From Glycocaulis albus (GTDB lineage: Bacteria > Pseudomonadota > Alphaproteobacteria > Caulobacterales > Maricaulaceae): a stretch of DNA of 45,931 nt. Within the stretch, counting starts at the first letter, position 1; each line of letters begins with the position of its first letter. Location of the stretch: contig NZ_BMFS01000007.1 in assembly GCF_014639075.1 (NCBI RefSeq), positions 148,402 to 194,332 of the forward strand. The letters are read 5' to 3'. Below the pieces are notes generated by a model. The model was given only the letters and a program-made list of their open reading frames with translations, searched no databases and was not told the origin of the DNA. This document shows positions 1 to 8,362 of the stretch, piece after piece. Position numbers and translations under genes: made by a program.

Positions 1-101
1 GGGGGGGGCAAGGAGGCGCCGCACGGTGGCTGCACACGGGAGCGAAGGCAGGAAGGCTTCTCAAGTTTCTGGCACCGCGAAAATCCGATGCTCTCAGACA
101 C

Positions 102-137
102 AAAAAACCCGGGCGGACCTGATGAAGTCCGCCCGGG
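102..137 (-). terminator. Rho-independent terminator for the 206-1606 gene
   Basis: An 11-bp perfect GC-rich stem (arms 108-118 and 127-137, 8-nt loop) is followed on the minus strand by six T residues (102-107). It lies about 70 nt past the minus-strand stop at 206. The first 100 bases of the window, which begin with eight G, show no gene. Confidence 0.85.
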
Positions 138-205
138 TCTGGTGACGCGCAAGAGGGGTCTATATCAAACGGGCATAAGACCTGCCGGTACCGCTCGTGC
201 CCGGC

Positions 206-1606
206 TCATCCGGGGTCACCTGGACGGGCACCGCCCTCTTCTCCTTCGCGCACCAAATCTAATGGCGTGCCCCACATGTCGAATTCCTGAAGGCTTTGCC
301 CTTGAAAATTGAACCCGGCGCTCTCGAGGCATTGAGCCACCCGCGTCACGTTTTCCTGGTGTGCCGACCTGAACATGCGCTCCACATGATTCACACGCGC
401 ATTCCATTCTGCGTCTCTCGCCGCACGCAGCGGCCCAAACAGCGACGAAGGCTCCGTAAATCCGTCCTGCTCGATATTGGCCCGCGACGGGACGGGCGAA
501 TATCGCATTTCTGCTGAAACCCGCCGCACGGCCACATCGTAGCAGGTGCCATGATTGCGAAGAGCACCTTCACCCACATCACGCTCGACCATGTGATCCA
601 TTCTGATCCTCACGGCTTCGCTGCACATCAGGCCCTCGCAGGCGGCGAGCGGGGACATTACGTGGCAAGCATAGTTCTCGGGCCGGCTGAAATCACCTCC
701 GCGAGGATAATGAGAGCTCACATACATGCCCGGTTCTACGGAGACTCCCAAGCCAAGCCATCTCGCATTGCCCCGGATGGGGGGGTTACATCTGTTTACC
801 GCCTCGAGACCGGCTTGCGCCAATTCCTCCCGCCGGGCGCGCTCGGCCTCCTCGGCCTCACGTCGCAGGCGGTCTTCTTCTTCGCGCTGGGCGCGTTCCG
901 CCTCAGCCAACAGACGCGCTTCCTCCTCCTGACGCAGGCGCTCTTCTTCCTCGCGCTGACGCTCCTGCGCCTCACGCGCGCGGCGCTCCTGAGCCGCACG
1001 CTGCTGGGCCGCCGCCGCAGCCTGCTGACGGCGCTGTTCTTCCTGGGCGCGCTGGCGTGATGCCGCTTCGGCTCGTTCACGGCTTTCCCGTTCTGCTTGC
1101 CTCCTAGCTACAACCGCCTCCACTTCCGCTCGGGTAAGACACCGTGCAGTAGCGCTACAACGGTGCCAGTCGTAGTACCTGACGCCATCATAGCCGCCCC
1201 CCCTGGGGACAAATTCGCATCGTACATTTGTGATTTCGCCGAATGTAATTCCCGAACCACTCAGTGTATTTAGTTGGTCAGATGACATCCCAATATTTCT
1301 CGCGCATTCAACATTTGCCCTATCGCTTAATGTTCGATCCGCTTCATTTCTAGTATTTCCACCACCTCTTACAGTGATGTTCGCCCTTTGTTGAGCGCTT
1401 ATGGATTTACTTAAATTGTTAAATGTATTTTCATTAATATTGTAATATGTGGCATTTGCTGTAGATTGAAAAGAGACGAATATTGATAACAATATGGAAA
1501 AGCTTATTGCACAAAGTGTCTTAGCGATATGATCGCTATTAATAATGTATGAATTGGTATGTATTACTTGCTTCAGCCTCACTGGAAATCGGATGGCTTT
1601 CGTCAT
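206..1606 (-). CDS. Exported protein with two Cys-containing domains and a long charged helix, unknown function
   Basis: 466 aa. I do not recognise the family. The N-terminus has a long polar stretch, then a hydrophobic segment at about residues 31-47 ending in a plausible signal-peptidase site (A-N-A, about 50-52), so export to the periplasm or beyond is inferred. Residues 53-156 form a globular region with cysteines at 101, 130, 150 and 156. Residues 159-270 are almost wholly A, E, Q and R, with E and R spaced as in a single alpha-helix or coiled coil. A second Cys-containing globular region follows and ends in a Gly/Glu-rich tail. The ATG at 1606 is supported by GGGAGA 8 nt upstream. The signal-peptide and first-domain DNA (about 1300-1560) is clearly more AT-rich than the rest, which may mean acquisition. 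A terminator follows at 102-137. The layout resembles TolA-like spacer proteins only in general shape. Confidence 0.75.
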   Translation of the reverse strand: MTKAIRFPVRLKQVIHTNSYIINSDHIAKTLCAISFSILLSIFVSFQSTANATYYNINENTFNNLSKSISAQQRANITVRGGGNTRNEADRTLSDRANVECARNIGMSSDQLNTLSGSGITFGEITNVRCEFVPRGGGYDGVRYYDWHRCSATARCLTRAEVEAVVARRQAERESRERAEAASRQRAQEEQRRQQAAAAAQQRAAQERRAREAQERQREEEERLRQEEEARLLAEAERAQREEEDRLRREAEEAERARREELAQAGLEAVNRCNPPIRGNARWLGLGVSVEPGMYVSSHYPRGGDFSRPENYACHVMSPLAACEGLMCSEAVRIRMDHMVERDVGEGALRNHGTCYDVAVRRVSAEMRYSPVPSRANIEQDGFTEPSSLFGPLRAARDAEWNARVNHVERMFRSAHQENVTRVAQCLESAGFNFQGQSLQEFDMWGTPLDLVREGEEGGARPGDPG

Positions 1607-1942
1607 GGCGTGGTTCTCCCCTAATGCGGCGTCCGAGACGCCCGGTTTGTCCTGGTGAATTTCGCCTCAGGCGTGGGTTCCCTGACGACACGGCGCGTGA
1701 AGCCATGGGCTTTCCCAAGCCGCATGTTGTTTATGGTTCAATGGGCTCAGGCTCCGATTGCCGCTGCGCACTCAGCTCGGTTGTCACAGCGGCCAACGCA
1801 ATCAAACTCACCGCTCTGTTGAGGGCCACAGGGCGAAAAGGACCGCTTACCCGCCACTCAAACTAGCTAAAGAATACTTTTTCATCGATTCCTCCATGGC
1901 TTTCTAAGTGCCCGCTTGCTGGCTGGCTCTTCACGAGTTTGA
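1607..1942. other. Intergenic region, no gene seen
   Basis: 336 bp between two minus-strand genes. It must hold the promoter of the 206-1606 gene if that gene is transcribed alone, but I could not pick a convincing -35/-10 pair. The open frames crossing it show no ribosome-binding site or recognisable protein. Confidence 0.5.
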
Positions 1943-2725
1943 CTACTCAGTTGTTGGCCGGTCTTCGTCCGAACCCGGATTGCCGGGTTCTTCCTCCGAG
2001 CTTTCCAGCTGTTGCAGGCGGTCCTGAAAGCTTCGAAGTTCGGACGTGAAATTGTCCATCCGGTCAGCGCTGGACCGGCCTTCCACCGCCGATTCAATGG
2101 CGGTGAGCGCTGCTTCTACGGAACACGCCGAATGGTATCTGTAGACATGGCCCATATTCTCATAGAAGCTTTTAGAAGGCTGAATTTGCTCAGATATTCT
2201 TTGCCTCTCAAGGATAACGGTCCTGAAGATGAGCGAGGTGGACTGGTCGCTGAGCCATTCGCTTCGCAACAGGTCACGTGTGCTGCTGAACCCCACAGCG
2301 CTAGCCGCCCAGGCATTCTGTGATGCTCTGGCGGCGGTTGCCACCGCAGCCGACGCGATTGAGAAGGTCCCGAGAATGGACGAGGCGGTGCTGTCGGTCC
2401 GGGACGTCCGCTCAAAATAGCGCGCGCAATGCAAGTCCGATGCGGACATTGCTGCATTGACCAGCGCCGCGCGGCGCCGGTTTGCGGCCTCATCATTGTC
2501 AGCGCTCTGGGCCAGATACGCCTCAATAGAGCGCACCCTGACAGGGCGGTGACCGTAAGAAGACCGGGTATCCCCGATGAGTTGTCGATAGTCATCGCCC
2601 AGAATGGATCGCGCGGTCATCGCGTCTATGACCAAATCCTGTGGCTGTATCGCCGCACCGATGGCATCTTTGCTTGCGCAACCAAACAGAAACAGCAATA
2701 GGGTGGTGGTTAATACCGTCCGCAT
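1943..2725 (-). CDS. Predicted lipoprotein, unknown function
   Basis: 260 aa from the ATG at 2725, chosen over an upstream in-frame start because AAGGGG precedes it and because it places a lipoprotein signal at the N-terminus: a short Leu/Phe-rich core followed by the lipobox L-F-G-C with Cys near residue 16. The mature protein is mostly helical, with an Ala/Ser-rich middle segment (about residues 125-160) and a short coiled-coil-like stretch before an acidic, Pro/Gly-containing C-terminus. I do not recognise a family. It lies 336 bp upstream of the exported coiled-coil protein on the same strand, so co-function is possible but unproven. A periplasm-facing, membrane-tethered location is inferred from the lipobox. 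Confidence 0.75.
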   Translation of the reverse strand: MRTVLTTTLLLFLFGCASKDAIGAAIQPQDLVIDAMTARSILGDDYRQLIGDTRSSYGHRPVRVRSIEAYLAQSADNDEAANRRRAALVNAAMSASDLHCARYFERTSRTDSTASSILGTFSIASAAVATAARASQNAWAASAVGFSSTRDLLRSEWLSDQSTSLIFRTVILERQRISEQIQPSKSFYENMGHVYRYHSACSVEAALTAIESAVEGRSSADRMDNFTSELRSFQDRLQQLESSEEEPGNPGSDEDRPTTE

Positions 2726-2847
2726 TTCATTTTCCCCTTGAACCCCGGAAAACCCCGCATCTGAGCGCATCTGAAGAACGTTAACGCCCCTCGTGCGCTG
2801 GCCGCATCACCCGATCGGGTTAGGCTGCGCTTGATTAACTGGCCGGC

Positions 2848-3966
2848 ATGGGCAAGGTTAATAATGGGAAAGCGGGCGCCATGCATTCACAAGACGTTAT
2901 TTCAGCTTTGCTGGGTGAAATATACGAGGGCGTGGTTGAGCCGGAACGCTGGACCAATGCACTGAAGCAATTTGTGAATCTGTCCGATGCGCGATTTGCG
3001 TTTCTGGCGGTCATTGACGGTTCGACAGGCACGCTGCCCGTATCCAGCGTGGTTGGCCCGGAGACGTCCGCCCTCGCCGATGCCCTGGATCTCCATCGCG
3101 AGCTGGTGCCGATTGATCCGGGCGTACCCTACGCCCTTGCCCGGCCCGAGGGCGGCAATTTCCGGTTTCGCGATACCGGCAGGGCGCTGACCCCTGAGCC
3201 GGATGTCTGGCACGACTTCATCCGCCATGAGCTGGGCAGCGGCGATTATCACAGCCGCTTCAGTGCTGGCAATGACGGGGTCAGCCTCGTGCTTGCCCTG
3301 CATACACCCGCAGACATGCACCGGCTGACACCGGAGCAGGAGAAACTCCACGCCCTGGTGTTTGACCATTTGCAACGCGCATCGCGCCTCGCCTATCGCC
3401 CGCCTGACCTGCGCCTGATCCGGCACCCGGCCATGCTGGTCGATGGCAAGGGCAAAATTCTTGATGCCAATCCCCCCGCCGAGGCCATCTTGTCTGCCGG
3501 GGACGGCTTGAGCGTGACACAGGGCCATTTGTGCACCGCCGATCACGCTGATGGCCAGGAACTGCGCCAGCTGATCCAAGGCACCTGTTACGCCAACTAC
3601 GATGGACCGGCTGAACGTTTCTGCGCCATACACAGGCCGTCAGGAGAGCGCAGCTATCTGTTGCGGCTTGGATTTGTGCCCATTGCCAGCCTGGGCATGC
3701 ACGGTGTTTCCCACCGCTGCATCATCGAGATTCCCGGAGCAGGGCCACCGCCGTGCGCACCGGAAAAATTCGGCAGTCTTTTTGGTCTCACGGCTCGCGA
3801 GGCAGAAATCGCACACCTGTTCGCCAGCACGTTCAACGATCTGCGTTCTGTCGCCGACCATCTCGGGATCAGCCACGAAACGGCCCGCGTCCATATGCGC
3901 TCGATCTTCGCCAAGACCGGGGCTGCAAACCAGGTGGAGCTGGTTCGGGTTCTTGCCCGTTTCTGA
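2848..3966 (+). CDS. LuxR-family helix-turn-helix transcriptional regulator
   Basis: 372 aa. The C-terminal 65 residues (about 305-372) are a GerE/LuxR-type HTH: L-T-x-R-E-A-E-I-A at its start, then V-A-D-H-L-G-I-S and T-A-R-V-H-M as the recognition helix region. The N-terminal 300 residues look like a sensor region with PAS-like character (around 185-290), but no ligand can be named. No receiver-domain aspartate motif is evident, so it is probably not a two-component response regulator. A second ATG at 2881 would give 361 aa and starts where homologues usually begin; neither start has a strong ribosome-binding site. It sits 68 bp upstream of the pentapeptide-repeat pair on the same strand and could regulate them, which is inference from position only. 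Confidence 0.85.
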   Translation: MGKVNNGKAGAMHSQDVISALLGEIYEGVVEPERWTNALKQFVNLSDARFAFLAVIDGSTGTLPVSSVVGPETSALADALDLHRELVPIDPGVPYALARPEGGNFRFRDTGRALTPEPDVWHDFIRHELGSGDYHSRFSAGNDGVSLVLALHTPADMHRLTPEQEKLHALVFDHLQRASRLAYRPPDLRLIRHPAMLVDGKGKILDANPPAEAILSAGDGLSVTQGHLCTADHADGQELRQLIQGTCYANYDGPAERFCAIHRPSGERSYLLRLGFVPIASLGMHGVSHRCIIEIPGAGPPPCAPEKFGSLFGLTAREAEIAHLFASTFNDLRSVADHLGISHETARVHMRSIFAKTGAANQVELVRVLARF

Positions 3967-4034
3967 CACCCCCGGCCCGCTCCTTGCGTGTTCTCCCTTG
4001 AAAGCCCGCAAGGGCCGGTAAAGGATGTGCCGTG

Positions 4035-4532
4035 ATGAAACAGGTTCTGGCCGTACTGGCATTGCTAGCCGCCGCTGGCGCGCCCGCATGGGCGCAAAAC
4101 GCCAGGGAGATCGCGCGCGTGCAGGCGGGCAGCTCCTGCACCGGATGCAATCTGTTCCAGGCCGACCTCGCCTACCGCAACCTGCCGGGCGTGGACCTTT
4201 CCGGCTCGCGCCTGCGCCAGGCGGATCTGTCGCTCTCCACCATGAATAATGCCCGGCTGGCACAGACCGACCTTTCCATCGCCAATCTGTTCGGCGGCCG
4301 GTTTACGGGGGTGAGCTTTGCCGGAGCCAATCTGGAACGCGCCACTCTGGTGGGCGGATATTTCGGCGGCGCGGACTTTTCCGGCGCGAACCTTGCCGGG
4401 GCCAATATTTCCGGCGCCGAGATGGAGCGCGCCCACGGCCTGACACAAAGCCAGCTGAACACTGCCTGCGGCGATGCATCGACGCGCCTGCCCGCGGGCC
4501 TGCATGTTCCGCCGTGCACGGCTTCGCGCTAG
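4035..4532 (+). CDS. Exported pentapeptide-repeat protein (short paralogue)
   Basis: 165 aa from the ATG at 4035, with AAGGA about 10 nt upstream; a GTG one codon earlier is less likely. A signal peptide covers residues 1-21 (A-W-A cleavage site). A C-x-x-C motif follows (S-C-T-G-C), then about 15 pentapeptide repeats of the A-(D/N)-L-x-x type, expected to form a right-handed quadrilateral beta-helix. The chain closes with a cap containing C-G-D-A-S-T-R-L-P and a final Cys. The next gene, 61 bp downstream, has the same CxxC entry and the same cap, so the two are paralogues and probably one operon. Periplasmic location is inferred; the function of such exported repeat proteins is not known to me. 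Confidence 0.85.
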   Translation: MKQVLAVLALLAAAGAPAWAQNAREIARVQAGSSCTGCNLFQADLAYRNLPGVDLSGSRLRQADLSLSTMNNARLAQTDLSIANLFGGRFTGVSFAGANLERATLVGGYFGGADFSGANLAGANISGAEMERAHGLTQSQLNTACGDASTRLPAGLHVPPCTASR

Positions 4533-4593
4533 ACATTTCCCATTACTGCAATTTAAGTCGCTCTTGCCTGCGCCGGGGAGTAGGAAAAAGGGC

Positions 4594-5796
4594 ATGACGC
4601 TGCGCCATCTTGTCTTTGCTGCGCTTTTTCCGCTGACAGCGTTAACGCCGTCAGCCCTTGCCGCGTCCGATCTTGGCGAGACCAGCGATACGGCACAGGC
4701 CGTCCGGGCCCAGCGCGATACCGATCCGCAACGCCGCCTGGTGATTGGCGGGGAATGCGCCTCCTGCGATTTCAGCGGGTCGAACCTGGCAGGCGCGCAC
4801 CTCTATCGCGGCGATTTTGCCAATGCCGATTTTTCCGGCGCGCAGCTCCTGGGCGCGCGCTTCGCCAATATGCGCCTGGATGGCGCGGACTTCTCCGATG
4901 CGTCCATGCGCGAGGTGCGCCTGTCCAATGTGACGATGAGCGGCGCCATCCTGACCGGCGCGAACATGACGGACATGCGCGCGCACCAGGTCATGCTGCA
5001 GGGGGCCAATGCCCGCGACGTGCAGATGAACGGGGCCAGCCTTGTTCAGGTGGCCCTGCAGGGCTCGAACCTGCGCGAGGCGGATTTCAGCACGGCCACG
5101 ATACGCTCCGGCGATATGCGTGCAGCCGATCTCAGCGAGGCACGCCTGACCAATGTGGTGATGCAGCACATCATCATGCACCGCGCCAATTTGCGCGATG
5201 CATCGATGGAGGGCGCGTTTCTCGATCATGTGGACCTGACAGGCGCACGTCTGGCCGGGGCCAATCTGGCCGGGGCGCGCTTCCGTGCAGTAAACCTCAC
5301 CGGGGTGGATCTGAGCGATGTGGACGGGCTGACACCGGAACTGCTCGCCCAGGCCTGCGGGGACGCGTCGACGCGCCTGCCCGATTTCCTGATCATCACG
5401 CTTTCAGCGTGCGACGAGCCGGTCGCAGGAACCGGTCCGGTCGATGAGCGCGCCTTTATTGCCGAGGCCGAGGCGCGCCGCCTGGCGCAGCTGGAAGCCG
5501 CGCAGGAAGCCTTTGCCAATGCGCTGGCCAGCGTTCAGTCAAGGGCCATGGCCGCTGGCGGGCTGGAGCGCGAGGCGATGGAGCATGCCCGCGAAGCCCT
5601 GCGCGAGGCTGCCCGCGCGCAGGCCGAGCTGGCCCGGGCGCGCGCCCATACGGGCTGGCAGTTTGAAATACGCCGCTCTGAAGTGGGCGAGCCGGTGCAG
5701 TTCTGGCTGGAGGACGCGCAGCGCCCGTCCACGCCGCCCGCGCCACCCTCGCCACCCTCGCCCCCTGCCCGCTCCGAGCGGCCCGACCGGCGGTAG
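4594..5796 (+). CDS. Exported pentapeptide-repeat protein with coiled-coil and Pro-rich tail (long paralogue)
   Basis: 400 aa from the ATG at 4594, which opens a clear signal peptide (residues 1-23) and follows a purine-rich AAAAAGGG. An upstream in-frame ATG at 4474 lies inside the previous gene and lacks a signal sequence. After E-C-A-S-C come roughly 40 pentapeptide repeats (about 55-260), then the same C-G-D-A-S-T-R-L-P cap and terminal Cys as the neighbour. Unlike the neighbour it continues with an Ala/Glu/Arg-rich helix (about 285-355) and a Pro-rich tail. A small hairpin (5808-5831) follows the stop but lacks a T-run. The longer repeat block and added tail suggest duplication followed by divergence, perhaps with the two proteins acting together in the periplasm (inference). 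Confidence 0.85.
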   Translation: MTLRHLVFAALFPLTALTPSALAASDLGETSDTAQAVRAQRDTDPQRRLVIGGECASCDFSGSNLAGAHLYRGDFANADFSGAQLLGARFANMRLDGADFSDASMREVRLSNVTMSGAILTGANMTDMRAHQVMLQGANARDVQMNGASLVQVALQGSNLREADFSTATIRSGDMRAADLSEARLTNVVMQHIIMHRANLRDASMEGAFLDHVDLTGARLAGANLAGARFRAVNLTGVDLSDVDGLTPELLAQACGDASTRLPDFLIITLSACDEPVAGTGPVDERAFIAEAEARRLAQLEAAQEAFANALASVQSRAMAAGGLEREAMEHAREALREAARAQAELARARAHTGWQFEIRRSEVGEPVQFWLEDAQRPSTPPAPPSPPSPPARSERPDRR

Positions 5797-5861
5797 GGTT
5801 GGTTTTCCAGTGCGTGCCGGTTTTCGCACTGCTCGCTGCAGGATCACACCCCCCACCCCTT

Positions 5862-6022
5862 CGTCATTCCAGAAGCGGCGCAGCCGCTATCTGGAACCCA
5901 GTCGTTCTTGAAAAAATCTGGGTTCCGGGTGTCGCTGCGCTCCCCCGGAATGACGAAAAGAGTGGGCGTGTTCTCCTACATCGTCGTTCCAGCCGCAGCG
6001 AAGCTGCAGAGCCGGAACCCAG
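5862..6022. repeat. Three palindromic R1 repeats
   Basis: Three copies of a roughly 40-bp element with conserved ends (GTCATTCC or GTCGTTCC on one side, GGAACCCAG on the other) and a self-complementary centre: 5862-5901 forward, 5918-5955 inverted, 5982-6022 forward. The centres differ in sequence but each folds back on itself. Further copies occur at 6335, 12497, 15734, 15931, 24751, 24911 and 30662. Confidence 0.8.
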
Positions 6023-6053
6023 AAAACTGTTTCTTTCGCGCGAGCGCCTCTTT

Positions 6054-6334
6054 CAGCCTGCCGTCTACATTCTGGCGAGCCAGCGCAACGGTACGCTCTA
6101 CACCGGCGTGACCAGCGATCTGTTGCGGCGGATTTACGAACATCGCGAAGGAATGGTGCCTGGCTTCACACGCAAGTATGGCGTGAAGCTTCTCGTCTGG
6201 TTCAAGTGCATGCCACCATGGAGCACGCCATTATCCGCGAAACGCGGATCAAAGGCTGGAAACGCGCATGGAAGCTGGAACTGATCGAAGCGGCCAACCC
6301 TGATTGGCGCGATCTGTACGAGACGCTGCTTTAG
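6054..6334 (+). pseudogene. GIY-YIG nuclease-superfamily gene, frameshifted and lacking a start codon
   Basis: The frame from about 6054 gives V-Y-I-L-A-S, then T-L-Y-T-G-V-T-S-D-L and R-R-I-Y-E-H-R, the hallmarks of the small single-domain GIY-YIG family (about 90-100 aa). After L-L-V-W-F at 6203 the frame is lost. The next frame continues with H-A-T-M-E-H-A-I, K-G-W-K-R-A-W-K and ends D-L-Y-E-T-L-L at a TAG (6332-6334). Restoring one G after 6203 would rejoin the halves. No ATG, GTG or TTG lies in frame between the repeat at 5982-6022 and the domain start, so the 5' end also looks lost. Palindromic R1 repeats abut both ends in opposite orientation. Function of the family is nucleic-acid cleavage; this copy is probably dead unless the deletion is a sequencing error. 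Confidence 0.8.
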
Positions 6335-6375
6335 CTGGGTTCCAGATAGCGGCTCACGCCGCTTCTGGAATGACG
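6335..6375. repeat. Palindromic R1 repeat, inverted copy
   Basis: Begins at the base directly after the TAG of the GIY-YIG remnant and is inverted relative to the copy at 5982-6022. Its centre (AGATAGCGGC and its partner GCCGCTTCT) forms a hairpin. It also lies just past the 3' end of aspS on the other strand and could act there as a 3' structure, though no T-run follows. Confidence 0.8.
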
Positions 6376-6402
6376 AGAGGTAGAAGCAGGAGGCTTCCCC
6401 TC

Positions 6403-8229
6403 CTACCCCTTCTTCGCCTCCGGCAGCACGGTGCGCAGGTGCAGCTCGCGCAGCTGGCGCGCTTCCGGGTAGGCCGGCGCGTTCATCATCAGATCGCGAG
6501 CCTGCTGGTCTTTGGGGAACATCACCACTTCGCGCAGGTTTTCGACGCCCGCCAGCAGCATGACGATGCGGTCCACGCCCGGCGCGATACCACCATGCGG
6601 CGGGGCGCCATAGCGGAAGGCGTTGAGCATGCCGCCGAAGGCTTCCTCGACCACTTCCGGGCCATAGCCTGCATATTCGAAGGCCTTGAGCATCACATCG
6701 GGACGGTGGTTACGGATGGCGCCGGAGGACAGCTCCACCCCGTTGCACACGATGTCGTACTGCCAGGCTTTCAGGCCCAGCAGCGTGTCGGAGTCCTTGG
6801 GGTCGAGCGCCATGAAGGTCTCGGCGTCCATTTGCGGCATGGAGAACGGGTTATGGGAGAAATCGACCTTCTTCTCGTCCTCATTCCACTCATACATCGG
6901 GAAATCGACGATCCAGCAGAAGCGGAACACGTTCTTCTCGGTGAGATCGAGCTCACGCCCGACAATGTCGCGTGCGCGGCCGGCAAAGGCGTACATGTCT
7001 TTCGGCTGGCCTGCGACGAAGAACACCGCATCGCCCGCTTTCAGGCCGAGCTGGGTACGGATGGCGTCGGTGCGCTCCTCGCCGATATTCTTGGCGATGG
7101 GGCCTGCGCCTTCCAGCTGCCCACCCTCTTCACGCCAGAAGATATAGCCAAGGCCCGGCTGGCCTTCCTTTTGCGCCCAGCTATTCATCCGGTCGCAGAA
7201 CGCGCGTGAACCGCCCGTCGGGGCAGGGATCGCCCACACCTCTACGGCGGGGTTTTTCTCGATCATGCCGGCAAACACCTTGAAGCCGGAACCGGCAAAC
7301 TGCTCGGTCACGGCCTGCATTTTCAGCGGGTTGCGAAGATCCGGCTTGTCAGAGCCATAGGTGCGGATGGCCTCGGCATAGGGAATGCGCGGGAAGGCGT
7401 CATCGCTCACTTCGCGGCCATCAGCGAACTCGCGGAAGAGGCCCGCCAGCACCGGCTCGATCACGCCGAACACGTCTTCCTGGTCGACAAAGCTCATTTC
7501 CATGTCGAGCTGGTAGAACTCTCCGGGCGCACGGTCGGCGCGCGCATCCTCGTCGCGGAAGCAGGGCGCGATCTGGAAATAGCGGTCAAAGCCGGAGACC
7601 ATGATGAGCTGCTTGAACTGCTGCGGGGCCTGCGGCAGGGCGTAGAACTTGCCCGGATGCAGGCGCGAGGGCACCAGATAGTCGCGCGCGCCTTCGGGGC
7701 TGGAGGCGGTGAGGATCGGCGTCTGATACTCGACGAAATTCTGCTCGACCATGCGGCGGCGGATGGAGTCGATGATTTTCGAGCGCAGGACGATGCGCTT
7801 GTGCAGGCTCTCGCGGCGCAGATCGATATAGCGGTGCTTCAGGCGCACTTCCTCAGACCAGTCCGGCTCGCCGAACACGGCCAGCGGCAATTCTTCCGCC
7901 TCGGACTGGACGGTGAGGCCCTCCACGCGCAGCTCCACCTCGCCGGTGGGCAGATTCTTGTTCACCGTGTCATCGCTGCGGGCAACCACCTTGCCCGTCA
8001 GCGTGACAACGCTCTCCACGCGCAGGCGCTCCAGCCGGGCAAAATGCTCTGAATCCGGCTCCAGCACGCACTGGGTCAGGCCGTAATGATCGCGCAGATC
8101 GATGAACAGGAGGCCGCCATGGTCGCGCTTGCGATGCACCCAGCCGGAGATGGTGACATCATTGCCCACGTCGGTCTTGCGCAGCTCGCCGCAGGTATGG
8201 GTGCGCCAATGGGTCTTGGTAACGGACAT
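6403..8229 (-). CDS. aspS: Aspartyl-tRNA synthetase
   Basis: 608 aa, the usual bacterial length. It charges tRNA-Asp with aspartate in the cytoplasm; alphaproteobacterial enzymes of this type are often non-discriminating and also charge tRNA-Asn for later amidation by GatCAB (family knowledge). The N-terminal OB-fold anticodon-binding domain is at about residues 1-115 (G-W-V-H-R-K-R-D). The class II core shows motif 2 as [11 protein letters not shown], then L-D-M-E-M-S-F. The bacterial GAD insertion is in the middle, and motif 3 is G-G-I-A-P-G-V-D-R near the C-terminus. The ATG at 8229 starts directly at the conserved N-terminus. A TTGACA at 8342-8347 (minus) may be its -35 element, but the -10 is poor. 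The gene ends about 30 bp from the repeat at 6335. Confidence 0.97.
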   Translation of the reverse strand: MSVTKTHWRTHTCGELRKTDVGNDVTISGWVHRKRDHGGLLFIDLRDHYGLTQCVLEPDSEHFARLERLRVESVVTLTGKVVARSDDTVNKNLPTGEVELRVEGLTVQSEAEELPLAVFGEPDWSEEVRLKHRYIDLRRESLHKRIVLRSKIIDSIRRRMVEQNFVEYQTPILTASSPEGARDYLVPSRLHPGKFYALPQAPQQFKQLIMVSGFDRYFQIAPCFRDEDARADRAPGEFYQLDMEMSFVDQEDVFGVIEPVLAGLFREFADGREVSDDAFPRIPYAEAIRTYGSDKPDLRNPLKMQAVTEQFAGSGFKVFAGMIEKNPAVEVWAIPAPTGGSRAFCDRMNSWAQKEGQPGLGYIFWREEGGQLEGAGPIAKNIGEERTDAIRTQLGLKAGDAVFFVAGQPKDMYAFAGRARDIVGRELDLTEKNVFRFCWIVDFPMYEWNEDEKKVDFSHNPFSMPQMDAETFMALDPKDSDTLLGLKAWQYDIVCNGVELSSGAIRNHRPDVMLKAFEYAGYGPEVVEEAFGGMLNAFRYGAPPHGGIAPGVDRIVMLLAGVENLREVVMFPKDQQARDLMMNAPAYPEARQLRELHLRTVLPEAKKG

Positions 8230-8362
8230 GGGTCAGGGCTCTTTGAAACTGAGGTGGAAACGGGCCGGACAGGGCGGACAAAAACCCGCCCGGAAATCAG
8301 GGGCGGAAATCAGCGCGGAAAAGGCCTTGGCGCGCGCCCAATGTCAAGGCGGGGACGCGGTT

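Noticed and set aside
1-8. Run of eight G at the left edge
   Set aside because: Too close to the window end to judge; may be an edge or assembly effect.
5808-5831. CAGTGCG/CGCACTG hairpin as a terminator after the long pentapeptide gene
   Set aside because: No T-run follows on the plus strand and the loop is large, so it is mentioned only with the gene.
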